From NCBI GenBank assembly GCA_008009225.1, contig CM017764.1, positions 12,299,486 to 12,363,485 on the forward strand: a DNA stretch of 64,000 nt, in the 5' to 3' direction. Below, piece after piece: positions 49,701 to 61,115 of this stretch. The notes beneath the pieces were generated by a model that worked only from the letters and a program-made list of their open reading frames with translations, was not told where the DNA came from and did not search any database. Source of the DNA: Acer yangbiense. Taxonomy: Eukaryota; Streptophyta; Magnoliopsida; Sapindales; Sapindaceae. The first letter of the stretch is position 1. Every line of letters begins with the position of its first letter. Position numbers and translations under genes: made by a program.

Positions 49701-50511
49701 TGCTCAACACCTTATTTTAGAGCATACAACCTACACAATGCTCACAAAACGCATTATATACAAAAACACGCTTGACAACGAGTATAAAATCTAGGAAATG
49801 GGGACCTCAAATAGGTATGTAAATCATCCAATCAGTCGGGTCCTACTGGACCCAAACCCAGACAGGACAAAAAATATTGGACTGAGATCCATGAAAATTT
49901 TCGGGTTTGGGTTTGGGTTTGGATTTTGGTTCGGGTCTAGACCCGTAGGTCTTAGGAAGATCCAAACCCGATTGAGGACCTATGAAATTCACGGGTCTGG
50001 GTCTAGACCCGTGGACCCATGATCCAAAAAAAATCCAATAAAATACTAAATATATATATATATATACTTAAATATATAAATAACTAAATAAAAATATTAA
50101 TAAATAGAGAATATAAAAGGGAAATATTCTTATTTGCATTCAATCAATTTCAAATTCTTCAATTTTTTTATTATTATTTTTAAACTCCCTCACTATTCGG
50201 GTCTACGGGTCCGAGTCTATGGACCCAGACCTGACCCGACTCGACTCGGACCCAGACCTGAATCGGGTCTAATATTTTGGACCCAGACCCCGACCCGTGA
50301 TCCGAATGTGAGGACCCAGACTCGACCGGGTCGGGTCTGGGTCGGGTCTCGCGAGTCCGAGTCTAATTGTTATCCCTAACTATGTCGCCCTTAAATTGAA
50401 AGTAGCTGAACTTTTAAAGCGGGGACATCTACAAGAATTCCTAACCGACAAGGGAAAGCAAATGATGGCCCACCAGAGCCGCCTTAACAAGATAAAGTAA
50501 TTAACTACATT
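46772..50511 (+). pseudogene. Ty3/gypsy gag, decayed and split by a hAT element
   Basis: Starts at MENPSIVEEQIAALTTQMAANAEKL-like sequence (46772). The core retrotransposon gag region is at about 47290-47560 (MPGKFSFSNMK, stop, then YEGTTDRDDHIAQYKQRM; LSDPALQWYTNLP). The zinc-finger-like FHGDHDHRMEDYV segment ends at 48163, where an insertion of 2.2 kb begins; gag resumes at 50379 with VALKLKVAELLKRGHL and ends near VINYIAGG. Numerous stops and shifts make it dead. Only gag of this element is present. Confidence 0.85.
48164..50378. mobile_element. hAT-like element, 2215 bp, inserted in the gag
   Basis: Left end TAGTGATGGCAATGGGTCGG, right end reversed TAGGGATAACAATTAGACTCGG. The target copies ACTACGTT (48156-48163) and ACTATGTC (50379-50386) match at 6 of 8 positions, both differences being C/T. 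Removing the element rejoins the gag frame (EDYV then VALKL). Both ends have GGGTCGGGTC-type repeats; the middle (48330-49780) encodes nothing I recognise, including no hAT dimerisation domain. Confidence 0.8.
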
Positions 50512-50887
50512 GCAGGAGGATTAGAAGTTATTTCGAAGTTCCATCAAATTGTCAACGTGTTATTTTGGACCATTTCAAATCCTGGAAAAAATTGGTCCGG
50601 TTGCATACAAATTAGATTTACCATCAGGTTCAAAAATCCACAATGTGTTTCATGTAAGTTTACTATGACAACACATGGGTTCGGTAGCACCTCTTTCACC
50701 ACAACTACCTTTTGTGGACGACAATTCCACTATGTTATTACAACCCGAAGCTGTTTTGGATAGGCGTGTGACTGAGAAAGGGAAATATTGCCCAAAGCAT
50801 GAGATTTTGGTTAAGTGGGTTGGTACCCTTACGGAGGACGTAACTTGGGAGAATTGGTGGCGTTTTTCCAAGAGGTATCCACACTGA
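50512..50887 (+). pseudogene. Chromovirus integrase tail and chromodomain fragment
   Basis: The sequence reads YFGPFQILEKIGPVAYKLDL and, after a frame change, KIHNVFHVS, which is the end of chromovirus integrase, followed by HEILVKWVGTLTEDVTWEN, the chromodomain (about 50795-50850), and a stop at 50885. It is fused to the tail of a Tat-type gag at about 50512. The two come from different Ty3 clades. Target of the chromodomain would be modified chromatin, but this copy is a fragment. Confidence 0.8.
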
Positions 50888-50918
50888 ACCTTTAGGACAA
50901 GGATAAATTTTTTTATTT

Positions 50919-50929
<11 letters not shown>

Positions 50930-50960
<31 letters not shown>
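50930..50960 (+). repeat. Run of 31 G
   Basis: 31 uninterrupted G follow a T run, at the place where the polypurine tract of the chromovirus would stand (between the chromodomain stop and the presumed 3' LTR). Length may be inaccurate. Confidence 0.85.
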
Positions 50961-50961
<1 letters not shown>

Positions 50962-51400
50962 GGGGTGGATATGATCACATATGCCATACATGGGTGCAAA
51001 CGTGATACTCCCATGTAATTGGTAGATAGGACTTGGTCAGTTGGCCAATAGAGTTGTGGTCAGTTGATTAGCAGAGTAATGGGTTGGTTATTTAATTGTT
51101 GTTATTTACTTATTAGTGGTATGAATAAAGTAGTGCCAACAATCTAGAAAGCATGCATGATGTATGCATGAGTGGCACCACTCTTCCTTACTTTTTGCAT
51201 TGTTGTTATTTGAATTCCAAATAATTGTTGTAATTAGTGGTCTATTTAAAGACCTGGACGAAACTGAATACATATCAAGAATTATACAACAAAAAGCACT
51301 CTTCCCTATGTTATTCTTTTCTTCCTTCAATTTCTCTCATGCTCAAACGTATCAAATTTCTCTCAAGTAATATTTATGATTGAATTCGAATTAGTGGTGA
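50962..51400 (+). mobile_element. Presumed 3' LTR of the chromovirus
   Basis: Follows the chromodomain and G-run. A TATA-like CTATTTAAAGACC is at about 51241. It does not resemble the TGTAG..CTACA LTR at 46074, which again shows that two different elements are joined here. The right limit is approximate. Confidence 0.5.
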
Positions 51401-51616
51401 AAAGCTAGGCAAACATGAGCACTAACAATTTATTATATCTAATTATCTCGAATGAATAAATATAATTATTTTATTTTTATCTATTTTTCGATAGTTATAA
51501 AACATTGTGTCATCTTAAAATAAAAAAAAATAAAAAAAATAAAATAAAATTGTGTCCCTTGAAAGTTTCCAACCAAAAAAGACAATATAGGATTGATCGA
51601 TGGAGTATTTGAGTTA

Positions 51617-51785
51617 GGAGAAAAACTTATATGGGACGGTCTCACCGTTACATGGTAAGACCGATCCAATGAAATTGAACCACATTTAAAGTGTTTATGT
51701 TTCCAATACAAAGTTCATTAATGTGACTTAATATCATTGGACGGTCTCACCTTGACCGTGAAACCATCCCACGTAAGTTTTTCTC
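51617..51785. mobile_element. Tourist-like MITE, 169 bp
   Basis: Left GGAGAAAAACTTATATGGGA, right reversed GAGAAAAACTTACGTGGGA; TTA on both sides (51614-51616, 51786-51788). Subterminal GACGGTCTCACC recurs near the right end. Non-coding. It lies about 0.55 kb past the 3' end of the kinase coding region. Confidence 0.75.
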
Positions 51786-52324
51786 TTAAGTTTGAGGCCA
51801 AAAAGATGACCACTTTATATAAACTACGCCGTTGGGGGTATAATTGCGTGCCGTGGCGATGGAAGTCAGAATCCTAACTTGACAGTGCCACTTCTTCACG
51901 CGCGCCTTAACTAACGTAAAAATAAATTAACTCTAGTGAAACTCTTGATTTCTCTTGTCTTGCTTCTTTAATTCTTTTGTCTTATTATTACTAGGTCCTT
52001 CTTCTTACATTATTTTCATTTTTCTCTCTACACTTTAATTTCTATATATACAAGTACATAATTTCTATATATACAAGTACACGGCTAAGAATTGAGAGAC
52101 CTTTTTCATTTCCTTGTTCTATTCTCTACTCTTCTAATGTAGAACGATACTGTAGCTATTTCTGTGTATGATTTTAAATAGTAACATGCATTTCGGCCAC
52201 TATTGAGCAAAACTTGAAGCCGAGGACATTGATAATTTGCCGTGATCAAAATGAAATGAAACATATGTTATAGGGTTCTGAAGCAGCAACCCTATTCGTC
52301 TTGGTTGAATTGTGTAATGCTCTC

Positions 52325-54158
52325 TTATGCATGTAATAGCTCTTCGCGAAGAGTTTTTCGTATCAATGGGGATCGACACTTTTTAATATAATTCAAGCAG
52401 CTAAGATTGCCATTCAGAAGTTGTACTACCTGCAAGTCATGTTCCAAGCGTTATTATTATTATATATTACCAAACCGACCAAAATCTATCAAAATTTATG
52501 CTAAATTTATCATTGTGACCCTATTTGTAAGACATTTTCATCAGAAAACAACACATACCTGATTCATTTGGGGCCGGTGAATTGAAGACTGCCGTATACA
52601 TAAAGAAGCTGTCAACATCACAAGATTCATCTGTCGTGTATCGTAGTCCTGAGAAAGAGATGGATCAACTAGCTCTCTAATGTCATTCTTCTTTAGCAAG
52701 GGTTTTGCCTGAAAAAGGAAAATGAAAATGAATCATTAACATCCATCCATAATCCATCTGTGTGGAAGCAGGAAAAAAATAAATTAACACATACCCATAA
52801 GACAAGGCTTTGCTGTGAGTAATCTAGAGCTCGGCGTCCAGTGACTAGTTCCAACAGTAGCACACCGAAGGCAAAAACATCGGTCTTTTCATCTACTATC
52901 CCATGCATTAAGAATTCTGGAGCAAGATAGCTGCAATTTCACAAAGAAAAAAACCAATGAATCTATTTACATCTTTAATGGGATATCATATGACGAAAAA
53001 GTGTTTAGCTTTACCAACCCAAATGTTCCTTCAATTTTAGAGACAATGTGATGAGTCCATTTCTCCGGTAGCCATTTCGCCAGCCCAAAATCACAAATCT
53101 GAATTACAGTTAGTTACAATTTCAAGTCACAAAACCCCTAGAAATTTATAGTGAAAAGATAAAGGAACATATGATTTTCTTCAGGTTGGTTTAATTTAAG
53201 ATCCCGCACCAGAAACCTGCTATATACCTGAGGCTCGAAGTTTTCGGTTAGCAAAATATTGGCAGCTTTGATATCTCTGTGTATGATTCTCCTTTGACAC
53301 TTCTGATGAAGATATACCAAACCCTTTGCAGTACCTAATGCAATATTATGCCTAACACTCCATTTCAGTTTCTCCTTCGAACCTACACAAATAGATACGA
53401 TTTTTACAAATTCGATTAGAAAATTAAACTCATGAAATCGCTATATTAGTAATTGGACTAATTACGACTAATTACCGTAAAGCATAGAAGCCAGGTTGCC
53501 ATTTGGAAACCATTCAAGAACAAGATGCATCCCTCCTTCGACACCATATCCTATTAGCTTGACTGTATTCGAATGATTGACATGAGCCATAATCCCAAGC
53601 TCTGCAAGGAAACCACCTATTATCTCATCAGCCGTGCCTCGCGTTAGCCGTTTGATTGCTACGAATTGTCCATCCGGTAAACTCCCCTTGTAAACTTCAG
53701 CATAACCGCCTTTTCCGATCAGATTTTCTACACATAAACATCAAAAGTATGAACAATCATTTCATGGCATAATCAAAACATGCACAATTGAATAGCTATA
53801 AATGTTTACCAAAGCTGAAATTGTTCGTGGCTGCTTGAAGCTCGTGAAGAGAGAAAATTCTCTGGGGAGACTGTGAATTGTATGGAGCAAAAGAATTTAC
53901 AAGAATTGGCATCTCTCTCATGCTGCTGCTCCTTTTTGTTGTGAGCTTCAGGACACTGAGAGGATACAATGTGACTAATGGTTTTCTGGTTTTGGTTCTC
54001 AATAACTCAACAAATCCATGCCAGCGAGAAGAGGTTTTCGTGTTCGTTTTTGATTCGGAATCTTTGGAAGAAGAAGTTTCTTCTGAGTCTTCACTCCTGA
54101 AGTAATCCTCAAGAACTCCAATAGGTGAATATGAATCCTCCTTATCCTTCTTCTCCAT
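52325..54158 (-). CDS. Receptor-like cytoplasmic Ser/Thr kinase, class VI
   Basis: Minus-strand exons: 53810-54158, 53476-53727, 53228-53382, 53019-53098, 52795-52930, 52559-52708, 52325-52429; 1227 nt, 408 aa. A Ser/Glu-rich N-terminal part (1-105) without membrane segment precedes the kinase domain. Kinase landmarks: GKGGYAEVYKG (121-131), ATP-binding Lys142 (AIKRL), HRDIKAAN (235-242, catalytic Asp237), DFG (255-257), APE (282-284). All are present, so it should be active. The pattern (FSLHELQAATNNFS; NGNLASML) is that of RLCK-VI kinases, some of which bind ROP GTPases; this function is inference. All introns are GT-AG; the donor after exon 4 is the weak GTTGGT. A 5'UTR intron with donor near 54265 is likely. 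The stop falls after ..REELLHA. Confidence 0.94.
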
Positions 54159-54419
54159 ATATCCAAATGATCAGAAAACCTACCAAGATCAAAACCAATT
54201 TGGAATTCTAATCAACCCAGGTTAGACTATATTGTTAGAAAAGCGAAAAGCTTGTAACTTTACCTTGACTGAAAACAGAGGAGGAGAATAGAGCTTTCTA
54301 TTTTCCTTATCTGGCTCTAGTTTTAGTACATAATTCTCTCTGTTTTCTCTGTAAACATGAAGATTAAGTCACGAATTGAGAAAAATTAGCAGATAAAATA
54401 CAACCAATCAAAGGAATTG

Positions 54420-55310
54420 AACAGTTTGGCGAATTTCTTGGTAATATAACAAGGCAATATCGGATCCTTCTCGGAATAACAGATCCAAAACTTCACATTG
54501 CCACATGCCGAAGTTGTTGGTGTTGTCAAACTTCTCAATATCAAACTTCGCGTTTGACATCGAGCTCCTTTGCCAAGAAATGCTGGTTGATGCCGAGGTC
54601 TGAGGTTTAGTTGACTGTTCCAAGATTTCTCCAGCTTTTGGATTTCCATCGTGCCCGAAAACAAAGTTAATAAAGCTTGTCTAAGTCAAAAACAGTACTT
54701 ACAAGTGGAATTAGCTGAAAATGATGGCACGGTTGCGTCCGGAATGGTCGAAATAGCTGGAAACAGGTCCAACTCGGTCGAAAACGGGTGAAAATTGCAC
54801 TGAGTTGGACAAAAAACATTTCTGGACTGAGTTGACTCGGGAATATTCCGTTAGGATAACGGAATATGCTCTGACGGAATATTCTCTGACTATGAAACAG
54901 GTATGCTGACTGGGTGCTGATGTGACGCTGACTGGGAGCTGACTGGGCGCTGATGTGGCACTGGCTGGGCGCTGATGTGGCGCTGACCGGACACTGATGT
55001 GGCAGATGACTGATCGCTGCCGTGGCGGATGACTGGGCCTGACGAGGCGGAGACTAGATGCTGACGTGTCGCTACAGTGTCGTCTTTTTCGTTTGGAAGT
55101 TGCAGAAATTTTCTGAATTTTTTTTTTTCAGAGTTGACAGAACTTTGACCGGACCTAGAGAGTTCGTTAGAGCTCCGTTTGAGATGCGGTTAGTGGCATT
55201 GGAATCGTATTTCCGAGAGGAAAACGGTATCCTCCAAACAGCGATTTGAGCACTTTGAATTTTCTGGACCGGGAACAAAACCTAAGCTCTGATACCCAAT
55301 TTATTGCGGA
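54420..55310 (-). mobile_element. Ty1/copia leader and gag start, truncated
   Basis: On the minus strand a sequence TGGGTATCAGAGCTTAGG at about 55283-55300 fits the initiator-Met tRNA primer-binding site of copia elements. A leader follows with a tandem repeat (54900-55075) of CTGACTGGGCGCTGATGTGGC type (given here on the plus strand). At 54408-54623 the start of a copia gag is read: FDIEKFDNTNNFGMWQCEVLDLL. It ends after about 60 codons, and no protease, integrase or RT follows. The element runs in the direction of the kinase gene. Confidence 0.75.
54900..55075. repeat. Degenerate ~21-26-bp tandem repeat in copia leader
   Basis: Repeats of GACTGGGCGCTGATGTGGC with variants run six to eight times, GC-rich against an AT-rich background. 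Confidence 0.85.
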
Positions 55311-55860
55311 AATATCCAGAAAATTCGACAGAAAAGTGCACAGACAACTTGAATTGATGGATAACAAACGGCTAACTTGAGTGCAAAGACATTGAATTGA
55401 TGCCAGTTAGAGAAAAGAATGGCATCTAACAAGAGAAACGAAAACAAAACAACTTGTTGGTGTATAAAAGAAGATATACAAATTTAAAAACCCATTTTTT
55501 GAAGCAATATCAGTGAATCAATGGAACAAGATACAAAATCAGAAGTTGGTTTTTGGAATCAGAAAAGAAAGCAAAAACACCTGCAGCCCATGAAGTGAAA
55601 CACAATAAAACATATATGAACATGAAATGTTTTTATCAACGGACATACCTATAGCATCCAGTCAGGAGAAGATGATGTTTTCACAGAGAGAGAGAGAGAG
55701 AGAGAGATATCCAAAAGGACCAGAAGAAGCAGAGCAGAATAATTCAGAGAGATTCTCACAGAAGACACAGAGACATGTACAGAAGAATAGAGAGAGAGAG
55801 AGAGAGGGAGTGTACATCAACTCACAGTTACTCAACCGCTTCAACCATAACTTGTTTCTC
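55311..55860 (-). mobile_element. Presumed copia LTR
   Basis: Immediately upstream of the primer-binding site on the minus strand. It contains two GA/CT runs (55687-55706 and 55789-55808) and ends ..GGATATTTCCGCA. The far limit and target duplication were not found, so the extent is inferred from position. Confidence 0.5.
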
Positions 55861-57685
55861 AATTTTTGCCATGTTAGTCCTGTTTCTAAATTTTGTTCTT
55901 TAACTTTATAAAGAGTATCATATCCACTCTTAATTCAATTTATTTTATTATTTTTGAAAGGAAACTCTTAATAATACGAGTTATTCTTCGAGTTTGTGAC
56001 CTAGGTTCGAGATAAATTATTCCTCGGACAGTGTTTATAACGATTGATCTAGATAATTTTCGGATAAGCTATAATTGGACTAGTATTAGACTAAAAAAAA
56101 ACTTAATTAATGGAAGAGATAACAAACTTGTGTGTGGATATAGATAACTTCAATTCAATGGTCAAGAGTCTCCGAGGCGGCTCTTATCATTTGGTTCTAT
56201 TTTAACATGTACAACAATGAAGCACGTGACCTTTTTAGACTTGTATTTGCATCCAAAATGTAACAAAACATAAATATCTTTATTCATTGACTTTGTGTGG
56301 AAGTAGTAACCAACGGAAGCATAACTCAGATGGTAGATGAACGAATTTAGGGTTTAGACAAATGATCCTCAAATCAGCGGTTTGAATTAACTATATTTCA
56401 CGGTTATATGGTTTGAATCGCATCATCATATGTAGTTAGTATATATATATAACTATTTTTTGAAGAAGAAAAATCATACATCGATATGTTAGATGAATAT
56501 AATCATACGTATTTATAATCTCAATCAATTTCAAAGGTAAGAGCCTCTAAATTTACATTATTAAGCATAATGATATTTAATTTATGATTATAATTAATCC
56601 ACTCATAGTCATAACCCGAAGGTTCTTTTCCAAAGTGTATAGATAACTCTCAAGTGTTTATGATTGAGATATTTAGATGGCACTAATCGATTAAAGCAAA
56701 ACATAAATCACAAGTCACAAGTCCCTACTAACTAAGTACATATTATTATTATTATTATTATTAAGAAATGGATCGTGCGGCAATTATCGATGCCTTAAGA
56801 AAGTATCAATAATTATAAAAACAGTTTGCTTCCTTCACAACCATTTCAAAGAATGTAATCAATGATATCACACACATTAGCTACCTCAAAACCAAATATC
56901 AAATATCAAAACCCCCACGCAAGGAATCGAGATTGCACAAATCATTTTCGACAACCTTCGCCGGCAAATCAACTCTTTTTTATACCCAATCATGCCACTT
57001 TATATATATATACACTTTCTTCAATTCTTTTTAATTTTTTAAAATAAATTATTTTCTATCTTTTTGTGTTCAATAAAACGACAGTGAAATATGTACGGTT
57101 ATTCAACACTTGTGGTGGTAAAGTTATCTCCCGTTTTTAAGTGTAGGTATCTAAACCGTTCATATATTGTTTAATTTCAGTATATTTCGATCAATAGATT
57201 CGTAACTTGTTCGGAATTAGATTGTTTTTTTAATAAAAATAAAATAAGAAATATGTAGAATTATTATTAATTGTCGCTTCTTTGTTAAGCTTATGTTTAG
57301 AGACCGACTAGCTGTCAAATAAATAATTTAGATTTTATATAGTGTGGTTGATTCAAATATAATTATATAAGTATTGTTAAGGTTTGGTTGGTGGCTTTTT
57401 AAAATCCTACGCTTCTGCTTAACTGTGATAGATTTTGCCATAATACTCTCCTAATCTTTTTTGGTGCCATGTTTGAGTGTTGTCAAAGTATTTGTTAATA
57501 TTTTTTTTTAACTATATATATATATTATATGATATTTTAATTGTTGTTTTCCCTCTTGGTCTCCTCCTTCAGACACTGGAATCACATCAATCAGATTTTA
57601 CTTAAACCACTTATGCATTAATTTAATTCGTTTGGTTCACTTGAAAATGCGAGCTAATATTTTGCCAACAAGAATACATCCACCG
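55861..57685. other. AT-rich spacer with a SINE
   Basis: No gene. A SINE at 56305-56460 and an (ATT)n run at 56742-56762 were recognised. Confidence 0.5.
56305..56460 (+). mobile_element. tRNA-derived SINE remnant, sister of 15270-15400
   Basis: GCATAACTCAGATGGTAGATG (A-box region) and AGCGGTTTGAATTAAC (weak B-box) with the same spacing and shared bases (GGGTTT.GACAAAT) as the copy at 15270. Confidence 0.6.
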
Positions 57686-57758
57686 ATCCACGTACACAGC
57701 TTGCAAGAAAATCACCTATAAGTTATAGGTGATTTTCTTGCAAGCTGTGTACGTGGAT
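57686..57758. repeat. Perfect 73-bp palindrome
   Basis: Two 36-base arms, exact reverse complements, separated by a single G at 57722. Left arm begins ATCCACGTACACAGC; the match stops at once outside 57686 and 57758. Confidence 0.97.
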
Positions 57759-58900
57759 GGCTATAAGGCTATAATCGTTATTTGAAAATGTTTTGAGCGA
57801 TGATATTGACAATTTACCACATATTTCTTGGCATTCCATTTTATTCTATTTTTTTTAAACATTAATGATAATTGTATCTTGAACTAAACTTTTCAAAAAA
57901 TAAAAAAATAAAATCTAAAGATAATTTTAGTCTCATCTCCCATGAGATTATTTTATCCGATGCAATCAACTTATCCCACCAATATGGGACTAATTAGTAT
58001 CATAAATGGTGAGACACTGAGACTAATATTAGTCCTACAACTTTATACCTTTTTTTTTTTTTTTTTCAATTTTTTTTATGTGATTAAAAAAATATATTTT
58101 TAAAAAATTAAAAAATATTTTATTTTAAACATTTTAAAAATAATAATTTTCATTTTTAACAAATAAAAATAAATATTATTTTGTTTAATTTGGTTTTAAA
58201 TATTTAAATTATTTTTTAAATATTTAAATTTTTTCAAAATTTAATTTAAATAATCATTTTAACATGTTCAATTTCATACAACCATTTTATCTAGGTGAGG
58301 TGGGGCTATTTAGTCCCATATTTATAAATAAATAAAAAATAAAAAAAATCTTCTTCTTATATTTTTAAAATTTAATTATAAGGTTTTATATTTATTTAAT
58401 ATCTCTTATTATAATATTTTAAAAATATTAATTAAAAAAAAATTATTTTCATTAATATTAATATTTTTTTTTAAATAATAATTAATTTAAAAATAATTTT
58501 ATTTAATTTTATATTAATCAATTTCACACTGTATTAAATATATGATAAAATTATGTTTTTATCCAATCTCATATCATACCAAACAAGAGATGGGACTATT
58601 TTAATCTAATCCTATACAGCACCAAACACATCACGACACTAATTTTAATCCAATCATATCCCATTTAATTTTAACTGTTTTACATTCATATTATATAATC
58701 ATAGATTCATATATCCGACCTTTTCAGTTTGATTCATATTATATAATTTTATTGACAGTAATAAAAGGAATATCAGACTCTTTCTTGTTTGACTATCTTC
58801 TATGATTCTATCTAATAATATGACATAGACCAAGAAGTTTAAATGGACCAAGAAGTTTATTAACCTCACGCAAATGACCACTGACCATTCCACAACTTAA
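57759..58900. other. Very AT-rich spacer
   Basis: Poly(A)/poly(T)-rich DNA. Blocks near 57925-58040 and 58556-58670 both contain variants of TCTCATCTCCCATGAGAT and TATGGGACTA/GATGGGACTA and may be ends of a degraded element. No coding signal. Confidence 0.4.
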
Positions 58901-58904
58901 CTAC

Positions 58905-58946
<42 letters not shown>

Positions 58947-58947
<1 letters not shown>

Positions 58948-59113
58948 TATCGGTTCATCCTGATATAAAATATATCATGACGAAAAATACGAACCATAGA
59001 TTATGGAGAAGTTTTGACAAGTGCACTTTGAGTCAAAGTATTTAAATCTAATGGTCCACATTCTTTGTCCTGATATATTTTATATCCAGACGAACTGACA
59101 ATAAAAAAATTGT
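58947..59113. mobile_element. TA-embedded hairpin MITE, copy 2
   Basis: Shares CCTGATATAAAATATATCA and the inner block (TTTTGACAAGTGCA..TTTGAGTCAAAGT, inverted relative to copy 1). Flanked by a (TA)n run at 58908-58946 and another at 59116-59128. Confidence 0.75.
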
Positions 59114-59135
59114 ATATATATATATATATTTATAT

Positions 59136-59270
59136 GGGTAAATTACACTGCACCCCTTGAGGTTTGGCCTTAAAACATTTAGATGGAAAAGTTTTGTTAT
59201 TTTACACTAACACCCCTGTTTGACCATGGTAAGGTCCAAAATGCCCTTGGGTGTCAGTGTAATTTACCCA
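59136..59270. mobile_element. Small TIR element, GGGTAAATTACAC ends
   Basis: Ends are GGGTAAATTACACTG and the reverse complement of CAGTGTAATTTACCC. The insert between is about 105 bases. The flanks are TA-rich and a target duplication cannot be called with certainty. Confidence 0.7.
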
Positions 59271-59389
59271 ATATATATGTCTGTATGTATTAACTGACAA
59301 ACCCTCCGGATATGGGTTGCCAAGGTTGGTACTTGTTAGTAGACTGGTAGAAGGATTCATTCAACTTTGATTTCGATTCGTTAAATATA

Positions 59390-59910
59390 AATATATTGGA
59401 AAAATGGGAGAAATATAGGAAAATTCAAAAAAATAGTTTTTAGTACTTCAAAAATTCTTAAATTTTATTTATTGGTAGATTTCAATGAATTTATCATCCA
59501 TAAAAAAAATTCAGATCTAAATTCATAAAAATTGATGTGATTTCATCAAAGAGTTTTCCGAAATTAAAATAAGGGATCCATCACTTATTAATTTTGATCT
59601 GATTTTTTTTTTTTTTTTTTTTTTTTGTGGATGATAAGTTTATTGAAATCTACATGTGAATAAAATTTGAGAATTTTTCAAGTACTAGAACTATTTGTTT
59701 TGAATTTTATTAAATTTATCTCATTTTTCCGATGCCTTTATATTAAAAAAATCAGGATAAATAGTTTCGGTACTTGAAAAATTCTCAATTTTTATTTATA
59801 GGTAGATTTCATTAAACTTATCATTCATAAAAAAAATTCATATCAAAATTCAGTCATAAAAATCGATATGATTTCTTCAAGGTCCTTATCGAACTTAAAG
59901 TAATGTATAC
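59390..59910. repeat. Imperfect direct and inverted repeats
   Basis: The block AGTACTT.AAAAATTCT..AATTTTTATTTAT.GGTAGATTTCA occurs at about 59448-59490 and 59770-59815 in direct orientation, and inverted at about 59625-59690. This is a foldback-like structure with no coding capacity and an unclear boundary. Confidence 0.6.
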
Positions 59911-59982
59911 TTCACTTGATAATTACTCTCTATATATAAACTACCAAACCCTCCCGATATGTTGTCACCACCACATGGGATA

Positions 59983-60183
59983 TATATATATATATTAAAC
60001 AAATACTATCGAACACTTTTGTTTACAGGCCAACATGGTTCGAGTCTCCACACCGTGCATGGTATAAAAAGAAATAATAAATATATATATATATATTAAA
60101 CAAATACTATCGAACACTTTTGTTTACAGGCCAACATGGTTCGAGTCTCCACACCGTGCATGGTATAAAAAGAAATAATAATA
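59983..60183. repeat. Tandem duplication, period 101 bp
   Basis: A unit with a TA run, TTAAACAAATACTATCG and TTCGAGTCTCCACACCGTGC is present twice with almost no differences. The TTCGAGTCTCC segment is B-box-like, so the unit may include a SINE relic. Confidence 0.9.
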
Positions 60184-60307
60184 AAATCCAATCTAAGTCG
60201 GTACTATTTTTATTTTATTTTGTAAAATATTATTTGAATACTTTAAATTCAAATTGACACATTTCAAACTCCTTAGCTTACTATATATAGCCTTCGATTG
60301 CCTAATC

Positions 60308-60468
60308 TTTCTCTCATAAGCATACAACTTTGAGCATACTAATACACATCACCACACTTTTGTCATGTCAGCAATAGAACTTCAATCATACATGGAAAAA
60401 GTGTGGTGATGTTTATTAGTATACTCAAAATATGCTCAAAGTTGTATTCTCATAAGAGAAAAATTGTT
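60308..60468. repeat. Hairpin/MITE-like inverted repeat
   Basis: Left arm TCATAAGCATACAACTTTGAG ... CATCACCACACTTTT pairs with the right arm (about 60405-60462), arms near 50 bases with a 9-base extra block (CTCAAAATA) on the right. No target duplication determined. Confidence 0.75.
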
Positions 60469-61115
60469 CAATTGCCATGTTTTTTTCTTTTATAATAACC
60501 TATCCCAATTAGTTGCATAATCGATTTGTAGGATATCAATTTAATGTAACAAATCAATTTATATCGGTCGTCGTCACTATAAATTGTATTTGAAAATAAA
60601 AATAAAAACTAATCTCTTGATTCACATTAATTATAATATAATTTCATTTACAAGCCGAAAAGAAAAAACTTATGTACCGGTGCAATTAAAATTTGTCATA
60701 TGCTGCTTTTTAAATTTTATTTTCTTTTATTCGTGAGAATTTTGTGTGGATCAGTATGACCACGAGACTCTTACTCCAAAAATGATATGTATCACCCATT
60801 CACCCTCAACCAATTATATAATATATTATGTCGTATGTCGTTTTTTTTGGATGGAACTTTGAAGTTTTACGATAAGACCATTTCATCCAAGATTTTCTCC
60901 TTTCTTTCAATCATAACCACTTTTTTTTTTTTTTTTTCTTTGGATGCAATCACAAATGGCACGTGGTGAAATCGTTCGATTCAAGATTTTAAAGGAATCG
61001 GAAACCTAATATTAATATATTATTGTTGTGTTAAAAATCATAGATAATCCTCTTTAAAAATATCATAATAAAAAAAATTATATTTATCCTTTCATACATT
61101 AATATTATATATATA

